Positions 34,555-44,336 of a stretch of 64,000 bases of DNA are shown piece by piece. The stretch is from contig NZ_LGIS01000012.1 of the NCBI RefSeq assembly GCF_001187905.1, forward strand, positions 434,001 to 498,000, written 5' to 3'. Origin of the DNA: Pantoea sp. RIT-PI-b (GTDB lineage: Bacteria > Pseudomonadota > Gammaproteobacteria > Enterobacterales > Enterobacteriaceae). Below the pieces are notes generated by a model. That model saw only the letters and a program-made list of their open reading frames with translations, had not been told where the DNA came from and made no database searches. Position 1 is the first letter of the stretch, and each line of letters begins with the position of its first letter. A program made the translations under genes and the position numbers.

Positions 34555-35712
34555 TCAGGCTTTCGCCAGCACGCTCTCCACTAACTGCTGCCAGAAGGTA
34601 ATGCCGATTGGCAGCAGCTCATCGTTAAAGTCGTAGTTGGCGTTATGCAGCGGTGCGGAAGGTGTCGCGCCATCGGCACCTAACCAGAAATAGGCGCCGG
34701 GACAGGCTTCCAGCATGCAGGCAAAATCTTCGGATGCCATGGAAGGGTTAACCTGCCAGTTGACCTGCGCTTCACCGAGCAGATCGACACCGACCGCGCG
34801 CACCTGTTCTGCCTGCTCGGCATGGTTGGCGGTGACCGGATAACCGGGATACCAGTGAATCTCGCCGCTAACGCCAAACGGGCGCGGCAAGGTAGTGACA
34901 AAATCCTCAATCAGACCGCGCACGCGATTACGTACGTCGGTCTGCAAACATCGCACTGTGCCGCGCAACACGATCTGCTCAGGAATGACGTTAATCGCTT
35001 CGCCGCCGTGAATCTGTGTCACGCTCACCACGGCGGAGGCCAGCGGCGACAGGCGACGCGATGGAATGGTTTGCAGCGCCAGAATCAGTTCCGCCGCCAC
35101 AACCATCGGATCGGCACCGCTTTCCGGCATCGCCGCATGACAGCTTTTACCGTGCAGGGTAATTTCAAACGAATCGAGTGACGCCATCATCGCGTCTGGA
35201 TTCACCGCCAGCGTTCCTACAGGCATCCCCGGCCAGTTGTGCATGGCGTAAACCGCATCCATCGGGAAGCGCTGGAACAGACCCTCATCCACCATCTTGC
35301 GTGCGCCACCGAGGTTCTCCTCAGCGGGCTGGAAGATAAAGTGGAGTGTGCCGCTGAAGTTACGCGTGGCGGCGAGCTGACAGGCTGCGGCCAGCAGAAT
35401 GGCGGTGTGGCCATCGTGACCGCAGGCGTGCATGACGCCGGTTTTCTGTGACTTCCACTGCGGAGTGCCTTTTTCGGTAATCGGCAACGCGTCCATATCG
35501 GCACGCAGGCCAATAATCGGACCGGGACCGTTTTCTAATGTGCCAATGACGCCAGTGCCCGCCAGGCCACGAAACACCTGTAATCCGGCATCAGCCAGAA
35601 CGTTAGCGACCAGCTCGCTGGTTTGCTGCTCCTGGTAACCCAGCTCAGGATGTTGATGTAACTGACGACGCCAGTGCAGGGCGTTTTCCAGCAGGACAGC
35701 AGGCAGGCTCAT
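34555..35712 (-). CDS. M20-family amidohydrolase (HipO/aminoacylase type)
   Basis: Zinc-dependent amidohydrolase of 385 residues that removes an acyl group from an N-acyl or amidated amino acid. Metal ligands are visible in HACGHDGHTAILL (about 93-105), QPAEENLGGARKM (Glu-Glu, about 127-139) and the later AMHNWPGMPVGTL. The dimerisation lid follows (ASLDSFEITLHGKSCHAAMP). It is closest in pattern to hippurate hydrolase and IAA-amino-acid hydrolase proteins. No signal peptide. It stands alone between ybiB and a 900-base repeat region, and the substrate cannot be named. Confidence 0.87.
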   Translation of the reverse strand: MSLPAVLLENALHWRRQLHQHPELGYQEQQTSELVANVLADAGLQVFRGLAGTGVIGTLENGPGPIIGLRADMDALPITEKGTPQWKSQKTGVMHACGHDGHTAILLAAACQLAATRNFSGTLHFIFQPAEENLGGARKMVDEGLFQRFPMDAVYAMHNWPGMPVGTLAVNPDAMMASLDSFEITLHGKSCHAAMPESGADPMVVAAELILALQTIPSRRLSPLASAVVSVTQIHGGEAINVIPEQIVLRGTVRCLQTDVRNRVRGLIEDFVTTLPRPFGVSGEIHWYPGYPVTANHAEQAEQVRAVGVDLLGEAQVNWQVNPSMASEDFACMLEACPGAYFWLGADGATPSAPLHNANYDFNDELLPIGITFWQQLVESVLAKA

Positions 35713-35889
35713 AAGGTAAGGCTCTCCATCAGCAGCAGTGGCTGCAAAATAATGTATTTACTGTAGTGGCAAGCGCATGGCGGCGTCTATCGTGGAGCGT
35801 AAGAATTTGGCTATAGGGTATAGCGGAATGGAATAAACAGGTTTAAAGAAACAGGTCGCCATGAATGGCGTAATGCTCGTCAGTTAAGC

Positions 35890-36175
35890 AGCGTACTGGC
35901 ATCGCAGGGGTTCCGCCCGCTAAGCCTATGGCAGTTTCAGAATGTGTGAAGCCGGCGGCCGGGCTAAGGTTCGAAGGCGCGGACCTTAGCAATCCGCGCC
36001 TGCGCCGTCCTCGCTGTTCCCTCGCTTATCACTCCGGCCTGACGGACCGCGCGGATTCGCCATCCCTGGCTCATGCCGCGCTTTCGCCGACGTCCTGTCG
36101 GCTCATCCTGGCCGTCACTCTGCGCTCGGCGCTGCGGATAGCGCCCAACACCGTCGCCTGTCATTACCGTATCTG
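35890..36175. repeat. Diverged relative of the 379-bp element, opposite orientation
   Basis: GC-rich non-coding stretch in the gene-free region 35713-36636. Read on the + strand it follows the layout of element C read on the minus strand: GGCAGTTTCA, then a stem (GCTAAGGT...ACCTTAGC in place of the GAGGGCGT/ACGCCCTC stem), then CCTGACGGACCG and GATTCGC. Short frames inside have no family resemblance. A family B half unit lies just upstream at 35853. Confidence 0.55.
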
Positions 36176-36212
36176 CTTTGAAATTTTGCAGGCTGAAGGT
36201 TCTGGGCTACCT

Positions 36213-36591
36213 GGTCGCCATGAATGGCGCCCCTACAGGCGTGACAGCGATGATGATTCAGTAATAGGCATTGCTGCTGCAGCGCGGGTGTTGAGGCGAC
36301 ATCCCAGCCCGCTGAGCGAGTGAGGGATTCCAGGGCGAGCCGCAGGGATGCGGCGAGAGGCGGCGCTGAGCAGGAGCGAATCGCCGCCGGTCCGTCAGGA
36401 ATCGTGAAGGAGCGAAGGCACCGCGAAGCGGCGGGATGGGCTGGCGCAAGGCCCGGGAGCGAAGAGGGCGTGGCCAGACGCCCTCTTCTCGGTCGCCGCA
36501 CAGCGTAGATGAAACTGCCTCAGCCGATGGCGAACGAAAGTCGCTCAGCGCTTAACTGATCGGCATTACGCCATGAATGGCGACCCTACAA
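36213..36591. repeat. 379-bp direct repeat C, copy 1 (left edge of hut island)
   Basis: Begins GGTCGCCATGAATGGCG and ends GAATGGCGACCCTACAA. The middle contains the hairpin AGAGGGCGTGGCCAGACGCC at 36465-36484, completed by CTCT. Copy 2 (50130-50508) has the same length and orientation, with about two dozen substitutions. The tail 36592-36636 holds another family B hairpin (GGTGCGCATTCATGCGTACC). No credible gene inside. Confidence 0.9.
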
Positions 36592-36636
36592 CGATAGTGC
36601 GCATTTTTGTAGGGTGCGCATTCATGCGTACCTGGA

Positions 36637-38322
36637 TTACTTCTGCATTGGCAGGTTCAGGCCGTGCTCATGTGCACAGGCTTGTGCCTGCTCGTAGCCG
36701 GCATCCGCGTGACGCATTACGCCAGTGGCCGGATCGTTCCACAGCACGCGGCCCAAACGCGCATCCGCCTCTTTGCTGCCGTCACAGACAATCACCACGC
36801 CGGAGTGCTGTGAGAAGCCCATGCCGACGCCGCCGCCATGATGCAGGCTCACCCAGGTCGCGCCGCCCGCAGTGTTCAGCAAGGCATTCAGCAGCGGCCA
36901 GTCTGAAACCGCATCTGAACCATCTTTCATCGCTTCGGTTTCACGGTTCGGTGAAGCCACGGAACCGCAATCCAGGTGATCGCGACCAATCACGATGGGC
37001 GCTTTCAGCTCACCGTTACGCACCATTTCGTTGAACGCCAGCGCCGCTTTGTGACGCTCGCCGAGGCCCAGCCAGCAGATACGCGCCGGTAAGCCCTGGA
37101 AGGCAATACGCTCCTGCGCCATATCCAGCCAGCGATGCAGATTGTGGTGATCCGGGAACAGCTCTTTCAGTTTGGCATCGGTCTTGTAGATATCTTCGGC
37201 ATCGCCCGACAACGCTACCCAGCGGAACGGGCCTTTACCTTCACAGAACAGCGGACGAATATAGGCGGGCACAAAGCCGGGGAAATCGAAGGCATTCTTC
37301 ACGCCTTCATCCAGCGCCACCTGACGGATATTGTTACCGTAATCCACGGTTGGCACGCCCATATGATGGAAATCGAGCATCGCCTGCACATGTACCGCCA
37401 TGGAGGCACGCGCGGCTTTCTCCACCGCCTTCGGATTGCTGACGCGCTCAGCTTCCCAGCGCGCCACATCCCAACCCACCGGCAGATAGCCGTTGATCGG
37501 ATCGTGCGCCGAGGTCTGATCGGTGACGATATCCGGCTTCATGCCGCCTGCTTTGGCACGTTTTACCAGCTCTGGCACAATTTCAGCGGCGTTGCCCAGC
37601 AGGCCAACAGAAATAGCGCGCTTCTCTTTATTCGCCTGATCGATCAGTTTCAGCGCGTCGTCGAGCGTGTAGGCTTTATGGTCGACATAGCGGGTGCGGA
37701 TACGGAAATCGATACGCGACTCCTGGCACTCAATGGCTAACACGCTGGCACCGGCCAGTACGCCCGCCAGCGGTTGTGCGCCGCCCATGCCGCCCAAACC
37801 GGCGGTGAGGATCCAGCGACCGCTCAGATCGCTGTCGTAATGCTGGCGACCGGCTTCGGCGAAGGTCTCAAACGTTCCCTGCACGATGCCCTGCGCACCG
37901 ATGTAGATCCACGATCCGGCCGTCATCTGGCCGTACATCATCAGGCCTTTTTTATCCAGCTCGTGGAAGTGATCCCACGTCGCCCAATGCGGTACCAGGT
38001 TGGAGTTGGCCAGCAGCACGCGCGGCGCATCGGCATGGGTACGGAACACGCCCACCGGTTTGCCAGACTGGATCAGCAGCGTCTCTTCCGGCTGTAACGC
38101 ACGCAGCGAACGCAGGATCTGCTCGAAGCACTCCCAGTTGCGTGCGGCTTTACCGATGCCGCCGTACACCACCAGATCTTCCGGGCGCTCCGCCACGTCA
38201 GGATCGAGGTTGTTCTGGATCATGCGGTAGGCCGCTTCAATCAACCAGTTGGCGCAGTGCAATTCATTACCGCGCGGCGCACGGATTTCACGGGCTACAG
38301 CCTGAGTCAAAGTTTCGCTCAT
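36637..38322 (-). CDS. hutU: Urocanate hydratase
   Basis: Second step of histidine degradation: hydrates urocanate to 4-imidazolone-5-propionate with tightly bound NAD+. The protein is 561 residues, the family length. Motifs include the NAD site [19 protein letters not shown] (about 126-144) and [15 protein letters not shown] (about 170-184), and the conserved Cys in [13 protein letters not shown]. The minus-strand site AAGGAATCG serves ATG codons at 38325 and 38322; the second has better spacing and gives MSETLTQ. It lies 10 bases downstream of hutH in a hutH-hutU operon under HutC-type operators. Confidence 0.97.
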   Translation of the reverse strand: MSETLTQAVAREIRAPRGNELHCANWLIEAAYRMIQNNLDPDVAERPEDLVVYGGIGKAARNWECFEQILRSLRALQPEETLLIQSGKPVGVFRTHADAPRVLLANSNLVPHWATWDHFHELDKKGLMMYGQMTAGSWIYIGAQGIVQGTFETFAEAGRQHYDSDLSGRWILTAGLGGMGGAQPLAGVLAGASVLAIECQESRIDFRIRTRYVDHKAYTLDDALKLIDQANKEKRAISVGLLGNAAEIVPELVKRAKAGGMKPDIVTDQTSAHDPINGYLPVGWDVARWEAERVSNPKAVEKAARASMAVHVQAMLDFHHMGVPTVDYGNNIRQVALDEGVKNAFDFPGFVPAYIRPLFCEGKGPFRWVALSGDAEDIYKTDAKLKELFPDHHNLHRWLDMAQERIAFQGLPARICWLGLGERHKAALAFNEMVRNGELKAPIVIGRDHLDCGSVASPNRETEAMKDGSDAVSDWPLLNALLNTAGGATWVSLHHGGGVGMGFSQHSGVVIVCDGSKEADARLGRVLWNDPATGVMRHADAGYEQAQACAHEHGLNLPMQK

Positions 38323-38332
38323 CATCGATTCC

Positions 38333-39886
38333 TTAATTAACAGTCTTACGCTGACTTGGCAGCAGCGCGGTAAGGGATTCTGGCCAGGCTGAATCGCTGG
38401 CCCACAGGCGCATGGATTCAATATCCGGCGCCAGTAAACGGTCGTGATCGAGGAAGGCCACGTTCGCGCGGATGCGGCGCATCTCTTGCTCTAGCGTTGG
38501 CGAGCTCTGCAGCGGGCGGTGGAAATCGATACCTTGCGCAGCGGCCATCGCTTCAATGCCTACCACGGCGGCGGTGTTAAAGCACATGCTGCCGAGGCGA
38601 CGGGCGGCGTAAGTGGCCATTGAGACGTGATCTTCCTGGTTGGCCGAGGTCGGCAGGCTGTCAACGCTGCCCGGGTGCGCCAGCGATTTATTCTCGGAAG
38701 CCAGCGCCGCTGCCGTCACCTGCGCAATCATAAAGCCGGAGTTAACACCGCCGTCGTTGACGAGGAACGGTGGTAGGCCAGAAAGACCGGTATCCAGCAG
38801 CAGCGCCAGACGACGCTCGGAAATGGCACCGATTTCGGCAATCGCCAGCGCCAGAATATCGGCGGCAAAGGCGACCGGCTCGGCGTGGAAGTTGCCGCCG
38901 GAGATGACATCGCCGCTGTCGCTGAACACCAGCGGGTTATCGGAAGCCGCGTTAGCTTCAATCTGCAACACGCGCGCGGCGTGCGTCAGGTTATCAAGGC
39001 AGGCGCCCATCACCTGTGGTACGCAGCGAATCGAGTAGGGATCCTGCACGCGGCCACAGTGGGTGTGCGAGCTGAGAATTTCGCTACCGGCTAATAAAGA
39101 GGAGACGGCGGCGGCGACGTTGATCTGTCCCACCTGACCGCGCGCCTCGTGAATACGCGCATCATAAGGTTTTACTGAACCTTTGATCGCTTCCAGCGAT
39201 AACGCACCGGCCATCAAGCCAGCGGCGAACAGATTTTCCGCTTCGAACAGGCCGCGCAGCGCCAGCGCAGTTGAGACCTGGGTGCCATTCAACAGCGCCA
39301 GGCCCTCTTTTGGCCCCAGCACGATTGGCGGTAAGCCAACGCGCGCCAACCCTTCGGTGGCGGGGATCAGTTGGCCATCCACGCGCACCTGGCCTTCGCC
39401 GAGCAGCATCAGCGACATGTGCGCCAGCGGTGCCAGATCGCCGGATGCGCCGACCGATCCTTTCTCCGGAATACACGGCATCACACCGGCGTTGAACAGC
39501 GCCAGTAGGGCTTCGATCAGTTCGATGCGCACGCCGGAATGACCGCGTGCCAGGCTAATAATTTTGGTGGCCACCACCAAACGCGCGACATTGTCGGGCA
39601 GCAGATCGCCCAACCCCACGCTGTGCGACAGCACCAGATTGCGTTGCAGTTCGGCCAACCGCGCCGAGGGAATCTGCGTCTGCGCCAGCTTGCCAAAACC
39701 GGTATTGATGCCGTACACCACGTTGCCGGATGCGACGATGGCATCAACGGTTTCATGGGCACGATCGATCGCCGCACGCGCGTCATCCGCCAACGTGAGC
39801 GTAACCTTGCTTTGATAGATGGTGCGCAAGGTCGCGAGGTCCACTTCACCGGGAACGAGGCGAATTTCCTGAACCGAACCTGACAT
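38333..39886 (-). CDS. hutH: Histidine ammonia-lyase
   Basis: First step of histidine degradation: removes ammonia from L-histidine to give trans-urocanate. The 517-residue protein has the complete active site. Tyr58 is in VVYGINTG, the MIO-forming triad Ala147-Ser148-Gly149 is in [14 protein letters not shown], and [12 protein letters not shown] (Tyr and Arg), GGNFHAEP and NQEDHVSMA (Glu) are all in place. The start has AGGAG at good spacing. It heads the hutH-hutU operon. Two HutC-like sites lie upstream (39895, 39997). A divergent MIO-less paralogue is at 48632. Confidence 0.97.
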   Translation of the reverse strand: MSGSVQEIRLVPGEVDLATLRTIYQSKVTLTLADDARAAIDRAHETVDAIVASGNVVYGINTGFGKLAQTQIPSARLAELQRNLVLSHSVGLGDLLPDNVARLVVATKIISLARGHSGVRIELIEALLALFNAGVMPCIPEKGSVGASGDLAPLAHMSLMLLGEGQVRVDGQLIPATEGLARVGLPPIVLGPKEGLALLNGTQVSTALALRGLFEAENLFAAGLMAGALSLEAIKGSVKPYDARIHEARGQVGQINVAAAVSSLLAGSEILSSHTHCGRVQDPYSIRCVPQVMGACLDNLTHAARVLQIEANAASDNPLVFSDSGDVISGGNFHAEPVAFAADILALAIAEIGAISERRLALLLDTGLSGLPPFLVNDGGVNSGFMIAQVTAAALASENKSLAHPGSVDSLPTSANQEDHVSMATYAARRLGSMCFNTAAVVGIEAMAAAQGIDFHRPLQSSPTLEQEMRRIRANVAFLDHDRLLAPDIESMRLWASDSAWPESLTALLPSQRKTVN

Positions 39887-39894
39887 AGTCTACT

Positions 39895-39908
39895 CCTGTC
39901 TATACAAG
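39895..39908. promoter_or_regulatory. HutC operator, hutH-proximal
   Basis: CCTGTCTATACAAG, next to the hutH ribosome-binding site. It matches the CTTGTCTATACAAG sites of enterobacterial hut promoters. Confidence 0.65.
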
Positions 39909-39996
39909 TGATCTGGCATATGTCGGACGCCAATATTTTGCGATGAGGCTGTCCGATTTACCGTGGAATGCGATGAGTGAAGCATAAGTGTCTAAT

Positions 39997-40010
39997 CTTG
40001 TCTATACAAG
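39997..40010. promoter_or_regulatory. HutC operator in hutH/hutC region
   Basis: CTTGTCTATACAAG, a near-perfect palindrome in the 319-base region between divergent hutH and hutC. The rest of that region shows no gene. Confidence 0.75.
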
Positions 40011-40142
40011 TAGCAAGCGCTATGCCAGATTGTTCTGGTTCTGTGAAATACCGCGCAGTGCGCTGTAGCAGACGCTACGGCGTCAAGGGTGCACCGAAAC
40101 AGGGCGAAAGCTGCACCAATGCTGAGCTGTCTGCACAATTAG

Positions 40143-40154
40143 ATGTATATACAT
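40143..40154. promoter_or_regulatory. HutC operator upstream of hutC
   Basis: ATGTATATACAT, a perfect palindrome 52 bases before the hutC start; suggests autoregulation. Confidence 0.65.
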
Positions 40155-40205
40155 TTACGGGCTGAGACAGTAAACTTTGGGCATTATTCATAAAAGGAAC
40201 AGGAA

Positions 40206-40961
40206 ATGGCCGAGCAAACAGCAGTAGCACAGCTGGCTGCGGCGATGGGCGATGAGCCCGCGCCAATTTACCAGCGGGTGAAGCAGGCGATCGTCAGCCA
40301 GATCCGCGAAGGTCACTGGAAAGCCAACCAGCGGGTGCCATCTGAAAGTGAGTTGGTGAACGAGTTGGGCGTGAGCCGCATGACCATCAACCGCGCGTTG
40401 CGTGAGCTGACCAGCGAGGGTTTTCTGGTGCGCATGCAGGGTGTAGGCACCTTTGTCGCGGAGATGAAGGGCTACACGGCAATGCTGGAAGTGCACAATA
40501 TTGCCGATGAGATCGCTCAGCGTGGTCATCAGCACAGCTGCAAAATTTTATCGATTGGCCAGATGAAGGCCGACCCCGAGCAGGCAGCGGTGTTGGGCTT
40601 ATCCACCGGCCAAACGCTGTTTCACTCGCTGATTGTGCATTACGAAAACGACTTGCCGGTGCAGCTGGAAGATCGTCTGGTCAATCCGCTGGTGGCGCCG
40701 GATTATCTCAGTCAGGATTATCATCAGCTGACGCCGTACACCTATTTAATGCGCGTGGCGCCGTTGACCGCCGGTGAGCATATTGTTGAAGCGGTGCTGC
40801 CGGATCTGCGCCAGCGTAAGCATCTGGCGCTGGATGAACATGAGCCGTGCCTGCTGATTCGTCGTCAGACGTGGAGCGACAATAAGATTGTGACTTACGC
40901 GCGTTTGCTCTATCCGGGCTCGCGTTATAAGTTGCTGGGGCGTTTTCGAGGGCATGGTTAA
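40206..40961 (+). CDS. hutC: Histidine utilisation repressor HutC
   Basis: GntR-family repressor (HutC/FarR subfamily), 251 residues. The N-terminal winged helix is at about 22-90 (APIYQRVKQAIVSQIREGHWKANQRVPSESELVNELGVSRMTINRALRELTSEGFLVRMQGVGTFVAE). The UTRA effector domain is at about 110-245, where urocanate is bound in characterised HutC. Palindromic TGTATATACA-like sites lie before hutC itself, hutH, hutF/hutI and the island's ABC transporter, so it probably controls all of them. The ATG is preceded by GGAACAGGAA. Confidence 0.96.
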   Translation: MAEQTAVAQLAAAMGDEPAPIYQRVKQAIVSQIREGHWKANQRVPSESELVNELGVSRMTINRALRELTSEGFLVRMQGVGTFVAEMKGYTAMLEVHNIADEIAQRGHQHSCKILSIGQMKADPEQAAVLGLSTGQTLFHSLIVHYENDLPVQLEDRLVNPLVAPDYLSQDYHQLTPYTYLMRVAPLTAGEHIVEAVLPDLRQRKHLALDEHEPCLLIRRQTWSDNKIVTYARLLYPGSRYKLLGRFRGHG

Positions 40962-40970
40962 GCGTTGCTT

Positions 40971-41126
40971 CCCCTCACCCTAGCCCTCTCCCGCGGGCGG
41001 GAGAGGGGACTAGCCGGTGCGGTTTGGGATGATTGAGCTGAATCGAGGTGTTCATCGCTGAATCTACTCGTTCATCGCTCGATCGGCTCCTTCTCCCGCT
41101 GGCGGGAGAAGGTTGGGATGAGGGGA
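40971..41126. repeat. Paired CCCTCTCCC repeat (CCTCACCC type)
   Basis: CCCCTCACCCTAGCCCTCTC with a CCCGCGGGCGGG hairpin on the left, and CTTCTCCCGCTGGCGGGAGAAGG ... GATGAGGGG on the right, about 80 bases between. This is a common proteobacterial intergenic inverted repeat. It separates convergent hutC and hutD. Confidence 0.75.
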
Positions 41127-41135
41127 ATGCGGCTC

Positions 41136-41675
41136 TCACTCTACCCGGCTAAGCGCCACGAACAGCAGTTGGGCATTCGGCGTTTGGGGTGCCAGCCGGG
41201 TGTTTTCATCCAGCCACCAGATCCCTTGATTCACCGCCAGCATCTCTCCAGAAGCGGTCTGCCATGTTCCCGCCACCACCCACGCCACGCCGTGTTCACT
41301 GCTAACCGTTTGTTTTGCGATCGCCACCTCTGAATGCCAGCTATCGCGCCGCGTCATGATATTAAAGTCCTGACAGCTGCCGCTAATTTTGGCCTCAACT
41401 GCCCATTCACCTGGAAATGCCCACGGCTGCAGCGGCGTTAAGCGCTGTTGCGCGTGCTCACTCTCCAGCACAACGCTGTCGCCGTGTAGCAGGGTAATCA
41501 CGCGGTCGATGCCGGGGAAGGGCGAAAACGGCCCGTCGGCGGAAATGGTAGCGATGCTGGCACGCCAGGCAAACTGCACTTCGCCTGGCGGATAGCTGAT
41601 GATTTCGCGCGTCTCGCCGCCGCCGTTACGCCAGCGGCTCACCGGCAGTTGCTCATAGGCAAAACGCGTTCTCAT
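41136..41675 (-). CDS. hutD: HutD-family protein
   Basis: Small bicupin protein of 179 residues. The HutD pattern is seen in SRWRNGGGETREI, FAWRASIATISADGPFSPFPGIDRVITLLHGDSVVL and DFNIMTRRD. HutD is not an enzyme of the pathway; in Pseudomonas it sets an upper limit to hut expression and may bind N-formylglutamate or a related intermediate. Its ATG overlaps the hutF stop as ATGA, giving a hutF-hutD operon. Confidence 0.94.
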   Translation of the reverse strand: MRTRFAYEQLPVSRWRNGGGETREIISYPPGEVQFAWRASIATISADGPFSPFPGIDRVITLLHGDSVVLESEHAQQRLTPLQPWAFPGEWAVEAKISGSCQDFNIMTRRDSWHSEVAIAKQTVSSEHGVAWVVAGTWQTASGEMLAVNQGIWWLDENTRLAPQTPNAQLLFVALSRVE

Positions 41676-43027
41676 TGCAGCGCCCTCATCGCCTCGGCAA
41701 AGCGCGCCGCTGCTACTTCTTCGGCCGGATGATGGCCATGATGAATCACCTGTTTACCGGCCACAAATACGTCGCGAATCTGCTCGCGCTGCCCGCCAAA
41801 CAGCCAGCGATTCAGCAGCGAAGCGCTGCTCACGCTGCCGAGAAATGCATCTTCTGCCAGCACCAACCAATCGGCACGTTTGCCCATCGCCAGTTCGCCC
41901 GCTGCTAAACCGCACGCCTGCGCGCCGCCCTGCGCGGCTTGCTGCCACAGCAGATCGCCCACCGACGGTTGATTCGGCAATGTGATGCGGTTGCGACGGC
42001 GATCGCGTAGTCGCTGGCCGTACTCCAGCCAGCGCAGCTCCTCCAGCGCGCTGAGCGAAACATGGCTGTCGGAACCAATGCCCCAGCGGCCGCCGCGTGC
42101 AATGTACTCAACCGCCGGAAAAATGCCGTCGCCGAGGTTGGCTTCAGTGGTTGGACATAAACCGGCCACCGCGCCGCTTGCCGCCATGCGCTGAATCTCA
42201 TCGTCATCCAGATGGGTAGCGTGAATCAAACACCAGCGCTGATCGACATTAAAGCGGTTGAGCAGCCAGGCCACCGGACGTTCGCCGCTCCACGTCAGGC
42301 TGTCATTCACCTCTTTTTCCTGCTCGGCAACGTGAATGTGCACCGGCACATCCTGCGGGCAGGCGGTTAACACCTCATGCATTTGCGCTTCACTCACCGC
42401 GCGCAGCGAATGGAAACAGATGCCATGATTAAGCAGCGGTTTATCCGCGCTCCAGCTCGCCACGCGCTGCTGCTGTTGCAGGTAAGCTTCAGTTTGCTGG
42501 ATGAAACGGCGCTGACCGTCGCTGGCCGGCTGCGCACCAAAGCCGCTGTAGCTATACAGCACCGGCAGCAAAGTTTGGCCGATGCCTGCCGTGTCTGCCG
42601 CTGCCATTAAATGCAGCAGCATTGCATCATCGGCATACGGCTGCCCATGCGGATCGTGGTGTAGATAGTGGAATTCCGCCACCTGGCTGTAACCGCCTTT
42701 TAGCATGTCGATGTAGAGATGCGTGGCGATATCGCCAACCTGCTGCGGCGATAGCCGCTGCACCATGCGGTACATCAGATCGCGCCATGTCCAGAAGCTG
42801 TCCTGCGGATCGCCCGCCACTTCGGCCAACCCAGCCATCGCGCGCTGAAAGGCGTGCGAATGCAGATTGGCAATCGCCGGGATAACCGATCCAGCAAGGC
42901 GCGTGGCCGTACCGGGTTCGCTATCAGGCGTGAGTTCAGTGATTTGGCCGGCTGCGTTGGTGGTGATCAGCACGTGCTCATGCCAGCCGTCGGCCAGCAA
43001 TGCGCGTGGGGCAAAATACGTTGTCAT
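41672..43027 (-). CDS. hutF: Formimidoylglutamate deiminase
   Basis: Converts N-formimidoyl-L-glutamate to N-formyl-L-glutamate plus ammonia, the step that defines the five-enzyme histidine pathway. This amidohydrolase-superfamily member has 451 residues. Metal and active-site motifs are [15 protein letters not shown] (His-x-His), [23 protein letters not shown] and [11 protein letters not shown]. The ATG at 43027 (site AGGATCAACC) gives [11 protein letters not shown], typical for the family; the open frame to 43165 runs through the operators. It is divergent from hutI. Confidence 0.96.
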   Translation of the reverse strand: MTTYFAPRALLADGWHEHVLITTNAAGQITELTPDSEPGTATRLAGSVIPAIANLHSHAFQRAMAGLAEVAGDPQDSFWTWRDLMYRMVQRLSPQQVGDIATHLYIDMLKGGYSQVAEFHYLHHDPHGQPYADDAMLLHLMAAADTAGIGQTLLPVLYSYSGFGAQPASDGQRRFIQQTEAYLQQQQRVASWSADKPLLNHGICFHSLRAVSEAQMHEVLTACPQDVPVHIHVAEQEKEVNDSLTWSGERPVAWLLNRFNVDQRWCLIHATHLDDDEIQRMAASGAVAGLCPTTEANLGDGIFPAVEYIARGGRWGIGSDSHVSLSALEELRWLEYGQRLRDRRRNRITLPNQPSVGDLLWQQAAQGGAQACGLAAGELAMGKRADWLVLAEDAFLGSVSSASLLNRWLFGGQREQIRDVFVAGKQVIHHGHHPAEEVAAARFAEAMRALQ

Positions 43028-43049
43028 GGTTGATCCTGCATGGCGGAAA

Positions 43050-43078
43050 GTTGTATATACATATACATATACATACTT
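43050..43078. promoter_or_regulatory. Overlapping HutC operators between hutF and hutI
   Basis: TTGTATATACATATACATAT, followed by ACATACTT, contains overlapping TGTATATACA-like palindromes in the 91-base gap between the divergent hutF and hutI starts. One cluster can thus repress both units. Confidence 0.75.
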
Positions 43079-43118
43079 TGATGCGCAGTGTAAATCGCCG
43101 AACGTGAAGGGGAGTGGG

Positions 43119-44336
43119 ATGGCAGAAGCGAAGCAGATCGACAGCCTGTGGCTGGGGGCCGACATCGTTACGATGCGTGACGGACACTACAATCTGATTG
43201 CCGACGGCGCGCTAGCGGTCGATCAGGGAAAACTGATTTGGGTGGGGCCGCGCAGCGATTGTCCGGCTTTCGCACCGCGTAAACAGCACGAATTTTCCGG
43301 CGGCATCATTACGCCTGGTTTAGTGGATTGCCACACGCATCTGGTGTTTGGCGGCGATCGCAGCCAGGAGTTTGAGCAGCGTTTGAATGGCGTCAGCTAT
43401 GCGGAGATTGCGGCGCAGGGCGGCGGCATTCTCTCCACGGTTCGCGCCACGCGAGCTGCAACTCAGCAAGAGCTGGTGGCAAGCGCGCGGTGGCGGCTGG
43501 ATCGTCTGCTGGCGGAAGGCGTGACCACGGTAGAGATTAAATCCGGTTACGGCCTCGATGAAGCCAGCGAGCTCACGATGCTGCGTGCCATCCGCGAGCT
43601 GGCGGAAACGGTGCCCGCCGATGTACAGGCCACCTGTTTAGCCGCGCACGGTTTTCCGCCGGAGTTTAAAGACAACCCGCAAGGCTGGATCGATATCATC
43701 TGCCAACGCCTGTTACCGCAGGTAAAAGCAGACGGTTTGGCGGATGCGGTGGATGCATTCTGCGAACATTTAGCCTTTTCACCGCAGCAGGTCAGCGCGG
43801 TATTCGATGCCGCAAAAGCCTTAGATTTGCCGGTGAAACTGCATGCCGAGCAGCTTTCCGCGCTGGGCGGCGCGGCGCTGGCGGCGCGTTACGGTGCGCT
43901 CTCCGCCGATCATCTGGAATATGCGACTGAAGAGGATGCCAAAGCGATGGCACAGCACGGCACCGTGGCGGTGCTATTGCCGGGCGCGTTTTATCTGCTG
44001 CGCGAAACCCAGCGTCCGCCGGTCGCACTGTTCCGGCAACACGGCGTGCCGATGGCGCTGGCCAGCGATGCCAATCCGGGCACCTCACCGGCGCTATCGC
44101 TACGCCTGATGCTGAATATGGGCTGCACGCTGTTTGGTCTGACGCCGGAAGAGGCGCTGGCTGGCGTGACGCTGTGGGGCGCTAAAGCGCTGGGCTTATC
44201 GCAATCACACGGTTCGCTGGAAGCGGGCAAGGTGGCGAATTTTGTTCACTGGCCGCTGGCACGTCCGGCAGAGCTGGTTTACTGGCTGGGCGGCGAATTG
44301 CCGTGCCAGGTTATCTATCGTGGAGAAGCGCAATGA
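43119..44336 (+). CDS. hutI: Imidazolonepropionase
   Basis: Third step of histidine degradation: opens imidazolone propionate to N-formimidoyl-L-glutamate. The amidohydrolase has 405 residues and metal ligands in [13 protein letters not shown] (His-x-His), [12 protein letters not shown] and [12 protein letters not shown]. Substrate-binding features are [24 protein letters not shown] and EIKSGYGLD. The start at 43119 has AAGGGGAG upstream; the earlier in-frame Met at 42867 lies within hutF on the other strand and is rejected. It is co-translated with hutG (ATGA overlap). Confidence 0.97.
   Translation: MAEAKQIDSLWLGADIVTMRDGHYNLIADGALAVDQGKLIWVGPRSDCPAFAPRKQHEFSGGIITPGLVDCHTHLVFGGDRSQEFEQRLNGVSYAEIAAQGGGILSTVRATRAATQQELVASARWRLDRLLAEGVTTVEIKSGYGLDEASELTMLRAIRELAETVPADVQATCLAAHGFPPEFKDNPQGWIDIICQRLLPQVKADGLADAVDAFCEHLAFSPQQVSAVFDAAKALDLPVKLHAEQLSALGGAALAARYGALSADHLEYATEEDAKAMAQHGTVAVLLPGAFYLLRETQRPPVALFRQHGVPMALASDANPGTSPALSLRLMLNMGCTLFGLTPEEALAGVTLWGAKALGLSQSHGSLEAGKVANFVHWPLARPAELVYWLGGELPCQVIYRGEAQ

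Noticed and set aside
36115-36501. Minus-strand frame of 128 residues in element C copy 1, with a 98-residue counterpart at 50122-50418
   Set aside because: It is Pro/Arg/Ser-rich low-complexity translation of the repeat, has no family resemblance, has several competing frames, and its start and end differ between the two copies.
40971-41126. CRISPR-like repeats
   Set aside because: Only one inverted pair, no regular spacers; a common CCCTCTCCC-type intergenic repeat.
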